Positions 41,818 to 53,055 of a stretch of DNA of 64,000 nucleotides are shown one piece after another. Positions within the stretch are counted from its first letter, which is position 1. Each line of letters starts with the position of its first letter. The notes under the pieces are model-generated. The model did no database searches. It saw nothing but the letters and a program-made list of their open reading frames with translations, and was not told the origin of the DNA. Source of the DNA: Cladosporium sp. IMV 00045 (taxonomy: Eukaryota > Ascomycota > Dothideomycetes > Cladosporiales > Cladosporiaceae); NCBI GenBank assembly GCA_001931905.2, contig MSJI02000835.1, positions 1 to 64,000 on the forward strand. Reading direction: 5' to 3'. The position numbers and the translations under genes were made by a program.

Positions 41818-44547
41818 ATGTTTCGAAAACCTCGCGACACTTTGAAGCAGCCCGATGTAGGCCGACCGCCATCTCCAGGCTCTACAACCGCCAAATCACC
41901 ATTCACTCTCGCCGTCCCACCAGCAGTTCCGCCACCTTCGAAACCTGCGGCAATGGCGTCGACCAAGACGAAACCGAGCAAGCAACAGACCATTGCGTCT
42001 ACCGGCAGGCAAAACTCGTCTGGGAGTGTGAAGAAGGCCGCTGCAGCATCGAAAGCCAAAGCGAAGCCTAACGGGAACATCCTGAGCTTTTTCAAGAAGG
42101 AGGAAACAGGTCTTTTCGTCGCCACAAACGGCGCGCCGGTGGCCACATCCTCACCATACTTTGAGAATGACAGCAACGGTGTTGAGGATATCGATCGATT
42201 CAACGAGACCGAGACACCATCCAAGAGGAGGCGATTAAGCAACGACGAGGACGAGGCAAACAATGCTGAAGATGATAATGCCAGCTTGTTCGGCGACGAA
42301 GAGCAAGAAAAGCCGGCACAAACACCCGTTGTGGCCAAGTCTGGACCATTCATGGAAGACTCAGATAGCGAGGACGACGAGGATGAACACCCAGAAGCAG
42401 TCATCGGCTTCGACAAGGGCCCTTCCAACGCTTCTGTCACAGCTCTAGCAGCACCGGAAGCCTTGGAAGCTGCCCCGGAAGAGTCTGAAAATGATGACAA
42501 CAGTCCAGAGGTTGATGTAGGACCTGTCGCGGAAGAACAATCACCCGTTTTGGTGAAAGAGGAGACAAGTTACGGAGGAGGGTTGGAAGACTTCCAGGAT
42601 TTTGAGGGCGTCGAGGGCGAATTTGACGAGGACATCAACGAAGAGGGCGACGAGACGTTCGAGCGGAGGTACATGGAGGAGCAAGCCAGGCTGGAAGCTG
42701 AGGCAGATGGGAAAGAGTACGATTCTCTACCACCTGGAGAAAACATCATCAAGGCAGAATCCGTTAGCACAACGAATGGCACAGAAACCGAGAGTCCAAC
42801 TTGTCCTATATGCAGCGCGAGCCTCGCAGGTATCAGCGAGCAGGATGCAGGCATCCACGTCAACAATTGCCTTGACGGCAATCCCACACCTTTGCCAGAA
42901 CCTAAGAAACCATTGATGCCACCGACAGAGATTAAGCCGGAGCGCTGTGCTTCACCTGGTCAGTACAAAAGACCCGTACGGCCACCTAAACCCGGACAAC
43001 AAAACCCATTTGTCTTGGGCGAGCAGAAACCTCCAGGAGGCTCAGCCTTTAGCAAGCTCATGTCAGGCCATGCCGAAGATGCCGCATGGGCGGAGGCAGC
43101 AGCCTCGGAGAACGCGGCGAGGGGTAAGCCCGCCTATCAGAGGACTTGTCCATTCTATAAAATCCTGCCTGGTCTTTCTATTTGTGTTGACGCATTCCGG
43201 TACGGCGCTGTGGAAGGGTGCCAGGCCTACTTCCTGAGCCATTTTCACAGCGATCACTACATTGGCCTAACTAGTAACTGGACGCATGGCCCTATTTACT
43301 GCTCCCGTGTGACCGCCAATCTTGTTCGCCAGCAATTACGAGTCGATCCAAAGTACGTCGTGGGTCTTGAGTTTGAAGAAACAGTGGAAGTCCCGAACAC
43401 AAGGGGCGTCAACGTCACCATGATATCGGCGAATCATTGTCCAGGCTCTTCGCTGTTCCTATTCGAGAAGGTTGTTGGTAAGAAGATGAACGGCGAGCCA
43501 CGACTGCAGCGCATCCTTCACTGTGGTGATTTCAGAGCATGCCGCGCGCACGTTGAACATCCGTTACTCATGCCAAATGTTCAAGATAAGGTCAGTGGCA
43601 AGACCAAAGAGCAGAAGATTGATGTTTGTTACCTCGACACAACATACCTCAACCCGAAGTATGCTTTCCCACCTCAGGAATCAGTCATAAAAGCCTGCGC
43701 CGACATGTGCGTAAGCCTCTCAAAAGTTAGCCCAGACGAGGACGACGGTTGGGAACAAATGAAGCGCAACCGCGCCGGAGAAGGCATGACCAAGTTCATC
43801 CAGCGGGAGAATTCCATCAAAGAAGAACCACCAGAAGACGGCACAGAAGACCACATGAAAGTCGAACGCAACCCGAAGGCTAGCCAGCAAATCCTCTCCT
43901 CGACCAACGGACAGAAGACTCGCGGCCGCCTTCTCGTCGTCGTTGGCACCTACAGCATCGGCAAAGAGCGCATCTGTCTCGGCATCGCCAGAGCACTCAA
44001 AAGCAAAATTTTCGCCCCGACGAGCAAACGCCGCATCGTCGCCGCACTAGAAGACCCCGAACTCGACGAGCTCATGACCGACGATCCGCGCGCAGCGCAA
44101 GTACACATGACGCCGCTGTTCGAGATCCGCGCCGATACCCTCGACGACTATCTCAAAGACTACTTCCCGCACTTCACGCGAGCCGTGGGTTTCCGACCGA
44201 GCGGTTGGAACTACCGTCCGCCCAACTCGCGTTTCGTCGAGAGTCCGAGCGTGCAGACGGTTCTCAACTCGGACAATTGGAAGAGCAACTATAGCATGCG
44301 TGAGTTGGTGCCGCAGCGTGGAAGCACGAGCAGAGCTAGCTGTTTCGGCGTGCCGTACTCTGAGCACAGCTCGTTTAGGGAGTTGACGGTGTTCTGCTGT
44401 GCGCTGAGGATTGAGAAGGTTATTCCTACGGTCAATGTGGGGAGTGCGAAGGGGAGAGAGAGGATGAAGGGTTGGTGCGATCGATGGGCGCAGGAGAGGA
44501 AGAAGAATGGTGTTTGGCAGTTGCCGGAGGGGACGGAGCTTCAGTGA
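41818..44547 (+). CDS. PSO2: PSO2/SNM1 DNA interstrand-crosslink repair nuclease
   Basis: 5' exonuclease of the metallo-beta-lactamase/beta-CASP superfamily acting in repair of DNA interstrand crosslinks in the nucleus. Intronless, 909 aa. The N-terminal 320 residues are disordered, with a possible PIP-like NILSFFKKEE segment near residue 90. A UBZ4-type zinc finger follows (CPIC at about 329-332, then HVNNC). The catalytic core has HFHSDH at 475-480, NHCPGSSLFLF, HCGDFRACRAH and CYLDTTYLNP. The beta-CASP part has VVGTYSIGKERICLGIA and the C-terminal GVPYSEHSSFREL and IPTVNVG. An insertion of about 55 charged residues separates two core blocks. Length and motifs are normal for filamentous fungi. 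Confidence 0.95.
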   Translation: MFRKPRDTLKQPDVGRPPSPGSTTAKSPFTLAVPPAVPPPSKPAAMASTKTKPSKQQTIASTGRQNSSGSVKKAAAASKAKAKPNGNILSFFKKEETGLFVATNGAPVATSSPYFENDSNGVEDIDRFNETETPSKRRRLSNDEDEANNAEDDNASLFGDEEQEKPAQTPVVAKSGPFMEDSDSEDDEDEHPEAVIGFDKGPSNASVTALAAPEALEAAPEESENDDNSPEVDVGPVAEEQSPVLVKEETSYGGGLEDFQDFEGVEGEFDEDINEEGDETFERRYMEEQARLEAEADGKEYDSLPPGENIIKAESVSTTNGTETESPTCPICSASLAGISEQDAGIHVNNCLDGNPTPLPEPKKPLMPPTEIKPERCASPGQYKRPVRPPKPGQQNPFVLGEQKPPGGSAFSKLMSGHAEDAAWAEAAASENAARGKPAYQRTCPFYKILPGLSICVDAFRYGAVEGCQAYFLSHFHSDHYIGLTSNWTHGPIYCSRVTANLVRQQLRVDPKYVVGLEFEETVEVPNTRGVNVTMISANHCPGSSLFLFEKVVGKKMNGEPRLQRILHCGDFRACRAHVEHPLLMPNVQDKVSGKTKEQKIDVCYLDTTYLNPKYAFPPQESVIKACADMCVSLSKVSPDEDDGWEQMKRNRAGEGMTKFIQRENSIKEEPPEDGTEDHMKVERNPKASQQILSSTNGQKTRGRLLVVVGTYSIGKERICLGIARALKSKIFAPTSKRRIVAALEDPELDELMTDDPRAAQVHMTPLFEIRADTLDDYLKDYFPHFTRAVGFRPSGWNYRPPNSRFVESPSVQTVLNSDNWKSNYSMRELVPQRGSTSRASCFGVPYSEHSSFRELTVFCCALRIEKVIPTVNVGSAKGRERMKGWCDRWAQERKKNGVWQLPEGTELQ

Positions 44548-44957
44548 ACGATTGTGTGCATTTGTGGAGCATTTGCGGAGCGATGAAGACTCCTTGTAAC
44601 ATGTCGGTTGTTTCTCTTTCCCACCACTTCAGATCAGGGTTCGTGTTTGTAACCATCAAAACAGCCAATCTCGCCAATCTGGGGTCTGGATCCAATGCGG
44701 CTGACAGATACCAGCTGCTGCAAAAGCTCGCTGACAAACCAATGACGAGTGACAAGCCACAACACAACATGCGAGCGGAAGTAAAGACATATCTGTCAGA
44801 AAGAAAACGACGTTACTTATAAAGTGAGCACAAGCAATAAATAGCTGTCAAATCAAACCAACCCGAACCTACTCTACCCCGTTCATCGCCTACCTGCATT
44901 CACGTACACAATCCCAGAAAACAAAACCCACACACAAACCCAGCCTCTTGATAAGAA
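44548..44957. other. promoter region of the NTF2-like gene
   Basis: 410 bp; a TATAAA at 44818-44823 lies 135 bp before the ATG at 44958, followed by an A/C-rich leader. No gene is supported. Confidence 0.5.
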
Positions 44958-45398
44958 ATGGCTCTCCCCACACCCCTTCAAATCCTCCAAACGTTCTACG
45001 CCGCCGAAACCTCCTTCATGAGCCTCCCGCCCTCCCAACGCGATCCCGCTCCCTTACTAGCAACCCTCTCGCCCACCGCGCAATTCCACCAAAGCCCCGA
45101 CCTGCCGTGGGGTGGCGAGTACGTCGGGCACGAAGGGTTTCTCGCCTGGACGCAGGAAATGTCAAAGTACTTCGAGAATTTGGAAGTGCTGGAGCCGAAA
45201 ATTTTTGAGGAGAGTGAGGGCGGCGACGGGAGTGAGGTTGTGGTCAAGTCGAGGTTGATGTTGACACTGAGGGGTGGGAGGGTTTGGGAGAGGGGTTTGG
45301 TGCAGGTTGTTAGGGTTGATAGGGCGGACGGGGTTATTTGTGAGATTACCCCGTACTATTGGGATGTGAAGGGGTTGAGGGAGGTTATTGGTGTTTGA
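44958..45398 (+). CDS. small SnoaL/NTF2-like protein
   Basis: Intronless, 146 aa. Starts MALPTPLQILQTFYAAE. The pattern of an N-terminal helix, LATLSPTAQFHQSPDLPWGGEYVGHEGFLAWTQ type core, then strands SEVVVKSRLMLTLRGG, ERGLVQVVRVD and GVICEITPYYWDVKGL, fits the SnoaL-like branch of the NTF2 superfamily (residues H and W in the GHEGFLAW loop line the usual cavity). No secretion signal. It is unrelated in sequence to the other NTF2-like gene at 7.6 kb beyond the fold. Function unknown; a small isomerase/dehydratase or binding role is possible. The interval up to the next gene (45399-45630) is G-rich at first and holds nothing recognised. Confidence 0.72.
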   Translation: MALPTPLQILQTFYAAETSFMSLPPSQRDPAPLLATLSPTAQFHQSPDLPWGGEYVGHEGFLAWTQEMSKYFENLEVLEPKIFEESEGGDGSEVVVKSRLMLTLRGGRVWERGLVQVVRVDRADGVICEITPYYWDVKGLREVIGV

Positions 45399-45630
45399 TG
45401 AGAAGAGGAGAGGGTTTGAGGAGAGGTTGTTTTGAGGGAGAGCGAGAGAATATGTCGTCTGCGTGGTAATTTACATGAATTATGTTTCGTCTACCGTTTT
45501 GTGTGTCTGCTGGAGTAATCTGTGCCTGCATAATCAAGAAATGCCCGTGCCGTGCCTTCATGTATCATGCCCAAGGGTATAAGATAAATCAAAGAGAAAG
45601 AGAGGAAAGAAAACTTTCAGCCAGAGAGCC

Positions 45631-46738
45631 TCACTCGGCCTCCTCGTGGCATTTGGTCGTAGCGTTCGCCCATCCGGTCAGTCTGTTCGCAAGATCGCTG
45701 ACATAGCAGGCCGTGGCACCCAAAGCTTCGCTGAGGTTACCAGAAGGAGGCTGGTAGCCACTGTTGTAACCTCTGGCGGCGGCGTACGTGTTGTTGTAGT
45801 AGTTCAAGTTTGTCGCAAGGCCATCGCCACTTGCAGTGCCTTGAACACCATCCTGAACCATGTCGAAGATGGACTGGTTGGCGTGGTGGGAGTTGTACTC
45901 GGCTCCGTTGTTCGATTGCATCAAGCCTGGGTTGTTGACGCCACCGTAGGAAGTTGTTGCTTTGACTTTGGCGCAGCCGTGAGTCTGAGAGTATGTTAGC
46001 AAAGAATGGTTCCATCAAATACAAATTAACAAAAGAGCATACCTCTTGAAGAATGGTGGCAAGGATAAAACGATGGTCGACGAGGGAGGCTGCAGCACGG
46101 TTCTGAATGGCATCATAGATGTCTTGAATCTCTTGCTCACTGTTGTGTCTGTTAGCGGCGACTATTGTTGAAATGCATGTTCAGACATACGTTTGGTCCT
46201 TTCCATGTTTGTTGGCATGGCATGATGTGCGGAAAAAGTGGATGTTGCCCGCCCACATGTCTTCGAAAGACACCCAATCCTTAGGATCAGGGAATTGCGA
46301 AGCGTTTCCGGAGTAGTAAGTGTACTCGTCCTGGCCAGCTCCGATACCATCGTCGGTCTTCGAAGGATCATCGTGGGTGGCTCCATTGCCAAAGGCTTGC
46401 TCGTTTGTGACCTGCAGGTCTCCCTTCACGGGAACATAGGTGTAAGGAACATCTTTGTCCCTTGTAAGGCCAACTCCAAGGCCGACAGCAAGACCGATCA
46501 CCACGCATGCGGCAGCGACCCCGGCGATGATAAAAATCTTGCGTCGACTCCAACCGGCCTTTTCTTGTCTGGGTGGCAAAGGTTCTGCGATGTCGAGGTC
46601 TGAGACGGTCTTGTAGCCTTGATAGTCCTGGTAATCTTGAAAAGTGCTGCTCTCCGGCCGTGAGGGAAACGGTTGGGCAGGGTTGTCAACGGCTTCATAG
46701 CTCTGGCTGTAGTACCTCGAGTTCCTGTTGGCAGCCAT
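45631..46738 (-). CDS. type II membrane protein with lysozyme/transglycosylase (GH23-like) ectodomain
   Basis: Model: complement(join(45631..45984,46043..46139,46191..46738)), 332 aa, introns of 58 and 51 bp. A Tyr/Pro/Glu-rich cytosolic tail (1-66) precedes one membrane span (67-91, after WSRRK) and an exposed domain. The domain order is EDMWAGNIHFFRTSC, EIQDIYDAIQNRA, FILATILQETHGC, NNPGLMQSNNG, AAARGYNSG, then ATACYVSDLANRLTGW. Glu215 in LQETHG, GLMQ (235-238) and YNSG correspond to the E-S, GLMQ and AYN motifs of soluble lytic transglycosylases and goose-type lysozymes. Peptidoglycan would be a bacterial target; action on a fungal glycan is also possible. The join at exon 2/3 lies right after the presumed catalytic Glu. 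The family call is from motifs only. Confidence 0.72.
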
Positions 46739-47610
46739 GGCGTTCTACTGGTCGTACAATAATCTTTCTATCGCACAAGAGAACTGTATGGGGAATTTGA
46801 TAGACGTCGCACTGCACAAGGGGGTCTCGAGAGAGAAACATGGTAGCACAGGTGGTTTAAACCTTGAAGAGGCATCGTGGGCATGTGGCGCCCAGGGGCA
46901 CGGCTCTGTGTTTGAGGGTCTTTTTTGAGATCAGCCGGGCCTAGTCGAGCCAGTACCTGCATAGGAAATCGCCGCCATGATGTGATTGGTGTGGCTGGGG
47001 GTTTCGTGTGAAGTCGAAGTGAATCGAGTCGTCGTATCCTTCGCACTAGACCGCGCGCTAACCGCAGCTGGGGATGTCATCGGGTCAAGCTTTTCGGGGT
47101 GAAAAACGTTCCGCAAGCCATCACTTTTCTTTTCACTTCAGTCATTAGAATCATCAGGCGACTTGTGTGATATTGCCCGTTCTTAGTCCCGAAGAAAATT
47201 GCAGAGAGAGCAGCGAGAATTGGCAAGTCAAGAACTTGATTCGGTCTTTGCCGGTTGTTGGGGTTGCGACTCGCTACCAGCCGAGAGGATTACGCTAGAG
47301 CAGCGCAAAGACACTAATGGATCTAGAAGGTTTATTTACGGCAACCCTTGAGCACACTACTGTGGTCATCTTGCCAAAAAGCAAGTCAGATGGCTGCGTG
47401 ATCTGCCTCCGTCGGGCCGTTATGATCGCAAAACGAGAAGAACTCATTCGTATATACTCGGCCTCTTTCTGTACGACCTTGAAATAGCTCGACGGACGTG
47501 TCAAAATCACACTGGGATGGAAACCTTGGCGGCACATTATTTTCTCACCGGTGACGAATGGCCGCGGACGTAAGCTTTCGAATCCCTGTACTGCTTACGC
47601 CTTGCTGCCC
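46739..47610. other. intergenic region
   Basis: 872 bp upstream of the lysozyme-like gene and downstream of the epimerase-like gene, both on the minus strand. No supported gene; short frames only. Confidence 0.5.
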
Positions 47611-48842
47611 TCAGAGATGGTCCAGGATGAGCTTCACTTCATTTCCGGCATCCTCCAGGATATGCTGAGCTGCATATCTTGGTGACCATCCGATTTTTCT
47701 GCCACGGTCGGCTTGCAACGTGCATCTATGTTTTAGGGTCAGCTCAGGTTGTCTCGGCCAAACTGGAAGCGCTCAATCCTTACGATCCGCCCATCTCAAC
47801 GGGAACAAATTCCTTGGGGCACCCTAGGGCTTTCGCTGCTGCGTCGAGAGATTCTTCGCTGGCTTCATGCAGAATATCATCGTCAACGGCGCCATACTGG
47901 ACCAGCGGTTTCGCCATTGCTTTGTATAAATCTGCCCAGGCGACGGATCCAGGCGAAGCCAAGTAATAGCCCTTCCGGTTACAGCCAATACTCTCTTCAC
48001 TGAGAATCTTGCGAAGCAACTGGACGTACAAGGAGACGGTGTCATCGATGTGACACACTGGCCAAGACTATAAGACTTCTCAGTGTTTCGGCTCAACTTC
48101 ACGTTTGGGTACTCGTACTTACACCTTCTTCATCATCTACTTTGCACACCCGACGTAAAGCCTTTGCCGCACGAACGGTGGCGACTGTTTGGATGGATAT
48201 GCGGTTGCCAAAGCCTTTTCCCTCGCCATACACAATGCATGGGATGTAGATGTAAGTTTTCACACCAGAATGCTCTCCAGCTTCAATGATCTTATTGTTT
48301 GCGCCGACGGCCTGGTAATTGGAATCAGTGCGCGCTCATACCAGCACTACGGGACACCTATGCCGGGACCATACTGTTTTCATGGGAGGGAACTTCGACT
48401 TTGCGGATTTCTGTATTTCAAAGAGTTCCTCTTCCGCATCGCTCAGCACTCTGTCGGTTGGATGGCCAACAAAATTACTGAACAATTTCGCTCCAGTCGT
48501 GTGTAGAAAGTGCGTCTCGAGGCCGTGACGCTGCCTCACAGCTGCTAGAGCTTGAATCAATTTGAGCTGTGCATTGGCGTTGAAAGCGTTGATCATGAAG
48601 AATACAACGGAGATTTGCTTCTCAAGAAGCGTGTTCGTGATCGCGGTCTGATCTTCGAGGTCGAGGATCAGAGGAGTCGCATCGTAGTGTTTCCTGACTT
48701 TGTCGGCCTGCTCATCATTGCGAACGAGAGCATAGACGGTGCCATGAGCTGGTATATCGGAGGTGTTCTTAAGTTCTGCAAACAGAGAGCCTCCAATGTA
48801 GCCGGTGCCGCCAGTGATGAGTATCTTGCGTGCCATGGTCAT
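47611..48842 (-). CDS. NAD(P)-binding epimerase/reductase-like protein (atypical SDR)
   Basis: Model: complement(join(47611..47725,47784..48067,48123..48311,48375..48842)), 351 aa; all four exons are in phase. N-terminal cofactor motif KILITGGTGYIGGSLFAEL, then TVYALVRND, an acidic DLED site, and VVFFMINAFNANAQLKLIQAL. After the first join the chain reads AVGANNKIIEAGEHSGVKTYIYIPCIVYGEGKG, followed by PVCHIDDTVSLYVQLL and GYYLASPGSVAW, which is the pattern of extended/atypical SDRs that act on NAD(P)-linked substrates (NAD-dependent epimerase/dehydratase group). The C-terminal RKIGWSPRY helix is standard. A Met two codons inside (48836) is an equally good start. Substrate unknown. Confidence 0.85.
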
Positions 48843-49485
48843 ATAAGATAAAGACAGTCGCTTCAGAGTCAAGTATGATGGTCAAGCTCATACAAAAGAA
48901 CTAGTAGTCTGTCCATCTACACGACAGCATTGCATTTGGAGACATGCTTGATACCAAGGCTGACATATCAACAATTATGCCATTGCCCCACATAACGAAG
49001 GCGAAGCAAATGTTATTCCCGACGGCACGGTCGCAATACCCATCGGGGATAGGGCCGAATCTATCAATTCAACTACTTTGTATTGCGATGCGCTCAGGAT
49101 CGTTTCAGAACCATGCTTTTCCTTTTCAATTATGTACACACTTGGGCATACACGTACTGCCTATTCCGACTATTGCCGACCTGGGAGAATGCTCCCTCCA
49201 GCCGGTGCTCCCCGCAGTCGACGTGGCGAAACCGGGGCCGCCTCCTTTACGCCACTTTCGTCGTAAAGAGCATCCTGATTTCCCCGACATCATGAACCTT
49301 ACACCAGAAATTACATGATTTTGTTCGGTTATTATATGTTGTTTCGCTGGCCGAATGCATGAACTATCCAAGATTGTTTTACAAGCCTTGCTGTCGTGAG
49401 GATTTCTATGAACAGCTGCTGTAGTGAGCATAATCGACCACCCGACAAACAGCTACCCGAAGCATTGCAATAAGCAATCAACACA
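48843..49485. other. divergent intergenic region
   Basis: 643 bp between the epimerase-like gene (-) and a small unknown gene (+). No gene or clear element is supported. Confidence 0.5.
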
Positions 49486-50018
49486 ATGGCCACAGAGCCC
49501 ACCACAACAGGCCTGCCCAGCTACAGCGCAGCAACAGCAGACGGCACTCGCCCTGTGACCGTCCACAACGAGTATGCGGACTTCACCATCGGCGAGCTGC
49601 GCACCCAAATCCTAGCCAACGCCTCCATCTTCAAACCGGCCTTCCTGACCGAAAAAGGCCGAAGCGAATACGAACTCGAGCTCGTCCTGATCAAAGGCCG
49701 CAATGGGCAACACTGCACCATGATTCTGCGCCGGAACACCACGCAGAAGAAAGACGAAGATTGGAACCACCGCAAAATCATCCTGGACGGCACGGCTTGC
49801 GATGTGGGTATTGTGAAGGGTGTCATCTCGATATGGTGTCTTGAGACAAATTGCTGACATACATTGATATTTTTCAGACACCTAGACAAGCTTACGAGCT
49901 GATGTTACTCCGGACAGAGGAGATTTTGAGATCCATGCTGGAGCCGAGGGGAGACCTCCCACCGCAGATTTCGAAAGCGCATCCTAGAGAGATGGGCTAC
50001 TTCAACCCCGACGGTTGA
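49486..50018 (+). CDS. small conserved-looking protein of unknown function
   Basis: Two exons. Exon 1 starts at 49486 (MATEPTTTGLPSYSA) and exon 2 is 49878..50018, reading TPRQAYELMLLRTEEIL to a TGA. The acceptor (TTTTTCAG, 49877) is clear with a CTGAC branch-like site near 49853. The donor is uncertain: GT at 49804 or 49813 both keep frame, giving 152 or 155 aa. The core holds YADFTIGELRTQILANAS and YELELVLIKGRNGQHCTMILRRN, an alpha+beta pattern without a recognised family. No signal peptide or membrane span. Without splicing, the first exon ends 13-16 codons past these donors, which would be a less likely short form. Confidence 0.6.
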
Positions 50019-50119
50019 TTGATTCCTGACGATTCTCATCATAACGGATTCTACGGAGCGGAATTATTAGACGTCTCAATACCCGATAAAGCCCATCAAA
50101 TCACCATCCCCCCATCACC

Positions 50120-50530
50120 TCACCAAACGCCCTTCCCCCTGCCAAAAACCCAAAGCACCACCGGCGCCACCAACTCCACCCACATGGCGCGCTTAACATT
50201 CTCTTGATGGAAACCATGCTTCCACCCCGCGATCGCTCTGCCCACGCCACCCACAAAAATCCCCGCGCCGATACACGCGAGCGGGAAAAGCCTCTCCGCA
50301 AGATCGTCGCTGATCCACCAGAGGATGGGGCCCAAGCCGGCGAAGGCGCCGCCGAGGTAACGGATCTGACTCTCGGCCAGGGCGGTGCTGGGGGTTTGGG
50401 GGCGGAAAATGGCCGGCGTGCTGATGAAGTTGGTGCCGAGGAGAAGGTTGGTGGTGCCTAGGCCTGTGGCGGCGAGGGAGAGGAGTTTGAGGATGGCGGG
50501 GATGGCGGTGGAGTCGGTGAGGGTGGCCAT
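50120..50530 (-). CDS. small four-helix membrane protein (DUF4345-like)
   Basis: Intronless, 136 aa. Four hydrophobic segments are visible: ILKLLSLAATGLGTTNLLLG, a Gly-rich second helix around YLGGAFAGLGPILWW, FPLACIGAGIFVGGVGRAIAG, and WVELVAPVVLWVFG. The layout, including the conserved RYLGGAFAGLG and GRAIAGW parts, resembles the DUF4345 family of small integral membrane proteins found in bacteria and fungi. Function is unknown. It is convergent with the preceding unknown gene, 101 bp apart. Confidence 0.72.
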   Translation of the reverse strand: MATLTDSTAIPAILKLLSLAATGLGTTNLLLGTNFISTPAIFRPQTPSTALAESQIRYLGGAFAGLGPILWWISDDLAERLFPLACIGAGIFVGGVGRAIAGWKHGFHQENVKRAMWVELVAPVVLWVFGRGKGVW

Positions 50531-51193
50531 GGTGTTGATAGGGCGGTTTGAATATTGTTTGTTATGCTTTTGGGTTCTGAGAAGTGTTTGGTAGGCAGCG
50601 TTGAAGTTGTTGAGTGTTTTTTTTTTATGACAATCTCAATGCCTGTAATAATTACTTTCTTCCGAGTCTTGAACGACACTTGCAAAATGCAATGCGACAA
50701 ACAAGCATCATGGGAAAAATCAATGCGATCGCACTCGTTGCTTACATACCTTTTTGCATGTTTACAAGAGCTTACGTCCGAAAGCGGGACGCATCGGATG
50801 CGGATATATGTGTATAGCGCCGTGCCCCGGCCCTTGCATGGAGCGGTGCTGACAAAAAGAAGCGTTTCAAGCAAGTGTGCACTTTATTGTTCTCCCGCAA
50901 GCCGAAGGATTGCTCGCTTGATGGGCACGTTCTGCTGCTGTGCAACGCGAGAGTAAGCGTGAGATTTTTCCGGCTTGCGGTGGGTCAATGAGACTTAGGG
51001 GCGTGAGAATTGTGATCTGAAAGGGAAAGATGAGAAGAACGCGCATGGGTTATATTTTGCAGCAGCAACTGGTATCACCAAAATCGATTATTCTTCCGAA
51101 AGCGACAGAATGTATTACCCGCGATTAAAGAGCGACAAATCGTCTTTCCACCTACTACAATCCTCGTAAATCTGACCCTCAGGAGGACACCGC
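50531..51193. other. intergenic region
   Basis: 663 bp; holds a T10 tract at 50617-50626 in the promoter side of the small membrane protein gene and the 3' flank of the sugar transporter. No gene is supported. Confidence 0.5.
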
Positions 51194-53055
51194 TCAAACA
51201 TCATCGGAAGCCAGGACGGTGCCGTCGCGGGCGAGAGCGACCTTGTGGTGAACGAGAGAGTGCTTGACCGGATTCTTGGCCTCGAAAATGTGGTCGAGCT
51301 CCTCGAGAGTGCGGTTCTTAGTCTCGGGCATCATAAAGTAGAAGACCGCAGACTGGACGGCGTTCCAGCAGACGAAGACGATGTAGGTCTTCCAACCGAT
51401 CTTGGAGAGAGAGATGGGCCAGGCGAACTGGTTGAGAAGACCACCGGCGTTGACGGCAAGAGCGGAGAAAGCCATGCCTTTGGCGCGCATCTCGAAAGAG
51501 AGGACCTCGACGGGGTACAATGCCTGGAGGGGCGTGAGACCAACGGAGTAGACAGCGCCGAAGATGAAGATCATAGCGATGGAGGCGCGGGCGGCGTTGC
51601 TGTTGGTTTCGCCGGACTCGTTGTAGATACCGGTCGCGGTGGTCATGCCGATCCAAACAATGCAAGAGCCGATCATGGAGAAGAGCATGAGAGGGCGGCG
51701 ACCAATGCGATCAACGAACGCGGCACCGGTGAGGGCGAAGGCGAATTGGAAGCAGGCGTATCCAAGGTTGATGTTGGCCTTTACCACGTCCTCTTTGTAG
51801 CCGGCGGTGTCGAGCACGGCGGGAAGGAAGTATGAAAGCACACCGTTGCCAGCCCATTGAGCGAAGATCGAGAAGACAACGTTGGTCGCGATACGGTAGC
51901 GGCTAGCACGCGTGTTGAAGAGCGCGCGGTAGTCCCACCAGCGCTTGTCAGCTCCCTCCCTGTGAAGAGATTAGCGCCACGGATCCAAGGAAGCCACGAA
52001 AGAACGACTTACATGTTCAGGAAAGACTCGTACTCCTCGAGTTGCAGCTTGACCCAGGCAGACTCACGATTGCCGTATCCGTGGTACTTGGTGAGAACGG
52101 CCTCGGCCTTCTCGCGCTTGTTGTTGACGTACAGCCAACGTGGAGACTCGGGAATGAACCAAGCGAAAAGGACGATCAGGCCGGGGAAGAACATCTGCAG
52201 GTACACAGGAATGGTCCAGCTAATATTGCCGTCGAGAGTGATAGCACCTCGGATGGCGCCGGAGGCCAAGATGGAGCCAGTGAACCAGAAAGTGTTGCAG
52301 TACGCAGTGATAATGCCACCTGGATGAAGTCAGAAGAGCTATAGATCTACTGAACAATGAAAATGCTTACGGTAAGCGGGGTGCGCAGTCTCAACGACGT
52401 AGATGGGACCAGCGGCAGAGATGATAGAGACACCGAAACCGAGCAGGAAGCGACCACCTTGGAGTTGGCCGATGCTACCGTTGAATGAGGTTGTTCCGTT
52501 GATGATGGCGCCGATGATAATGATCCAAGCGCCAATTTGCATGCCAATCTTTCTTCCCCAGGTGTCGACAGCTGGGCCGACGAAGAACAAGGCGCAGACA
52601 CCACCGATCTGGTACATTGCAGAGTTGAGAGCAGCCCATGGGCCGTCGTTGGTGCCGTTGAAGAAGTCGAGGAATTGCTGGTTCGCCGTCAAACCACCGA
52701 ACACGGAGCCATCGAATCCGTTCTGGTCAGATTGTCAGTTATATGGCCTCGAAGAAAGAGGAATTGATGACAAGTCACGTGTGATATTGATAACTTACCA
52801 TGGTCTGAGCGAAGCAACCCAACAGAAGGCAGCCGAAGAGTCTCCACGTAGTCGGGTTCCAGAGCTGCGGAGCTTCTTTGATGAGAGCCTCATTGTAAGC
52901 CTCAGAGCCCTTGACGACTTTGATCTCTGCAACATCGGCCTGAAAGCTATATTAGCGAATCGAGCGATGTGGCAATTAATTCCTCTGCCACGTACAGACT
53001 CGGCGACCTTCTCGATCGAAGATCTGGCGCCCTTGGTCTCCTCCACTGGCGACAT
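51194..53055 (-). CDS. MFS sugar transporter (sugar porter family)
   Basis: Plasma-membrane hexose or disaccharide:proton symporter. Model: complement(join(51194..51959,52013..52319,52371..52722,52799..52939,52996..53055)), 541 aa, all joins in phase. Twelve helices are expected. Family signatures: NGFDGSVFGGL after helix 1, VDTWGRKIGM in the first A-motif loop, GRFLLGFGVSI, PESPRWLYVNNK at the centre, DRIGRRPLMLFSMIG in the second half, and PETKNRTLEELDHIFE at the C-terminal end. The last half has the NTRASRYR and YPVEVLSFEMRAKG segments seen in lactose-permease-like fungal members. The N-terminus MSPVEETKGARSS is charged and cytosolic. The substrate is not predictable. Confidence 0.93.

Noticed and set aside
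41601..42500. 299-codon Ser-rich minus-strand frame over the start of PSO2
   Set aside because: Antisense to the acidic/Ser-rich disordered region of PSO2; low complexity explains the lack of stops.
51245..51835. 196-codon plus-strand frame antisense to the sugar transporter
   Set aside because: Shadow of a conserved exon.
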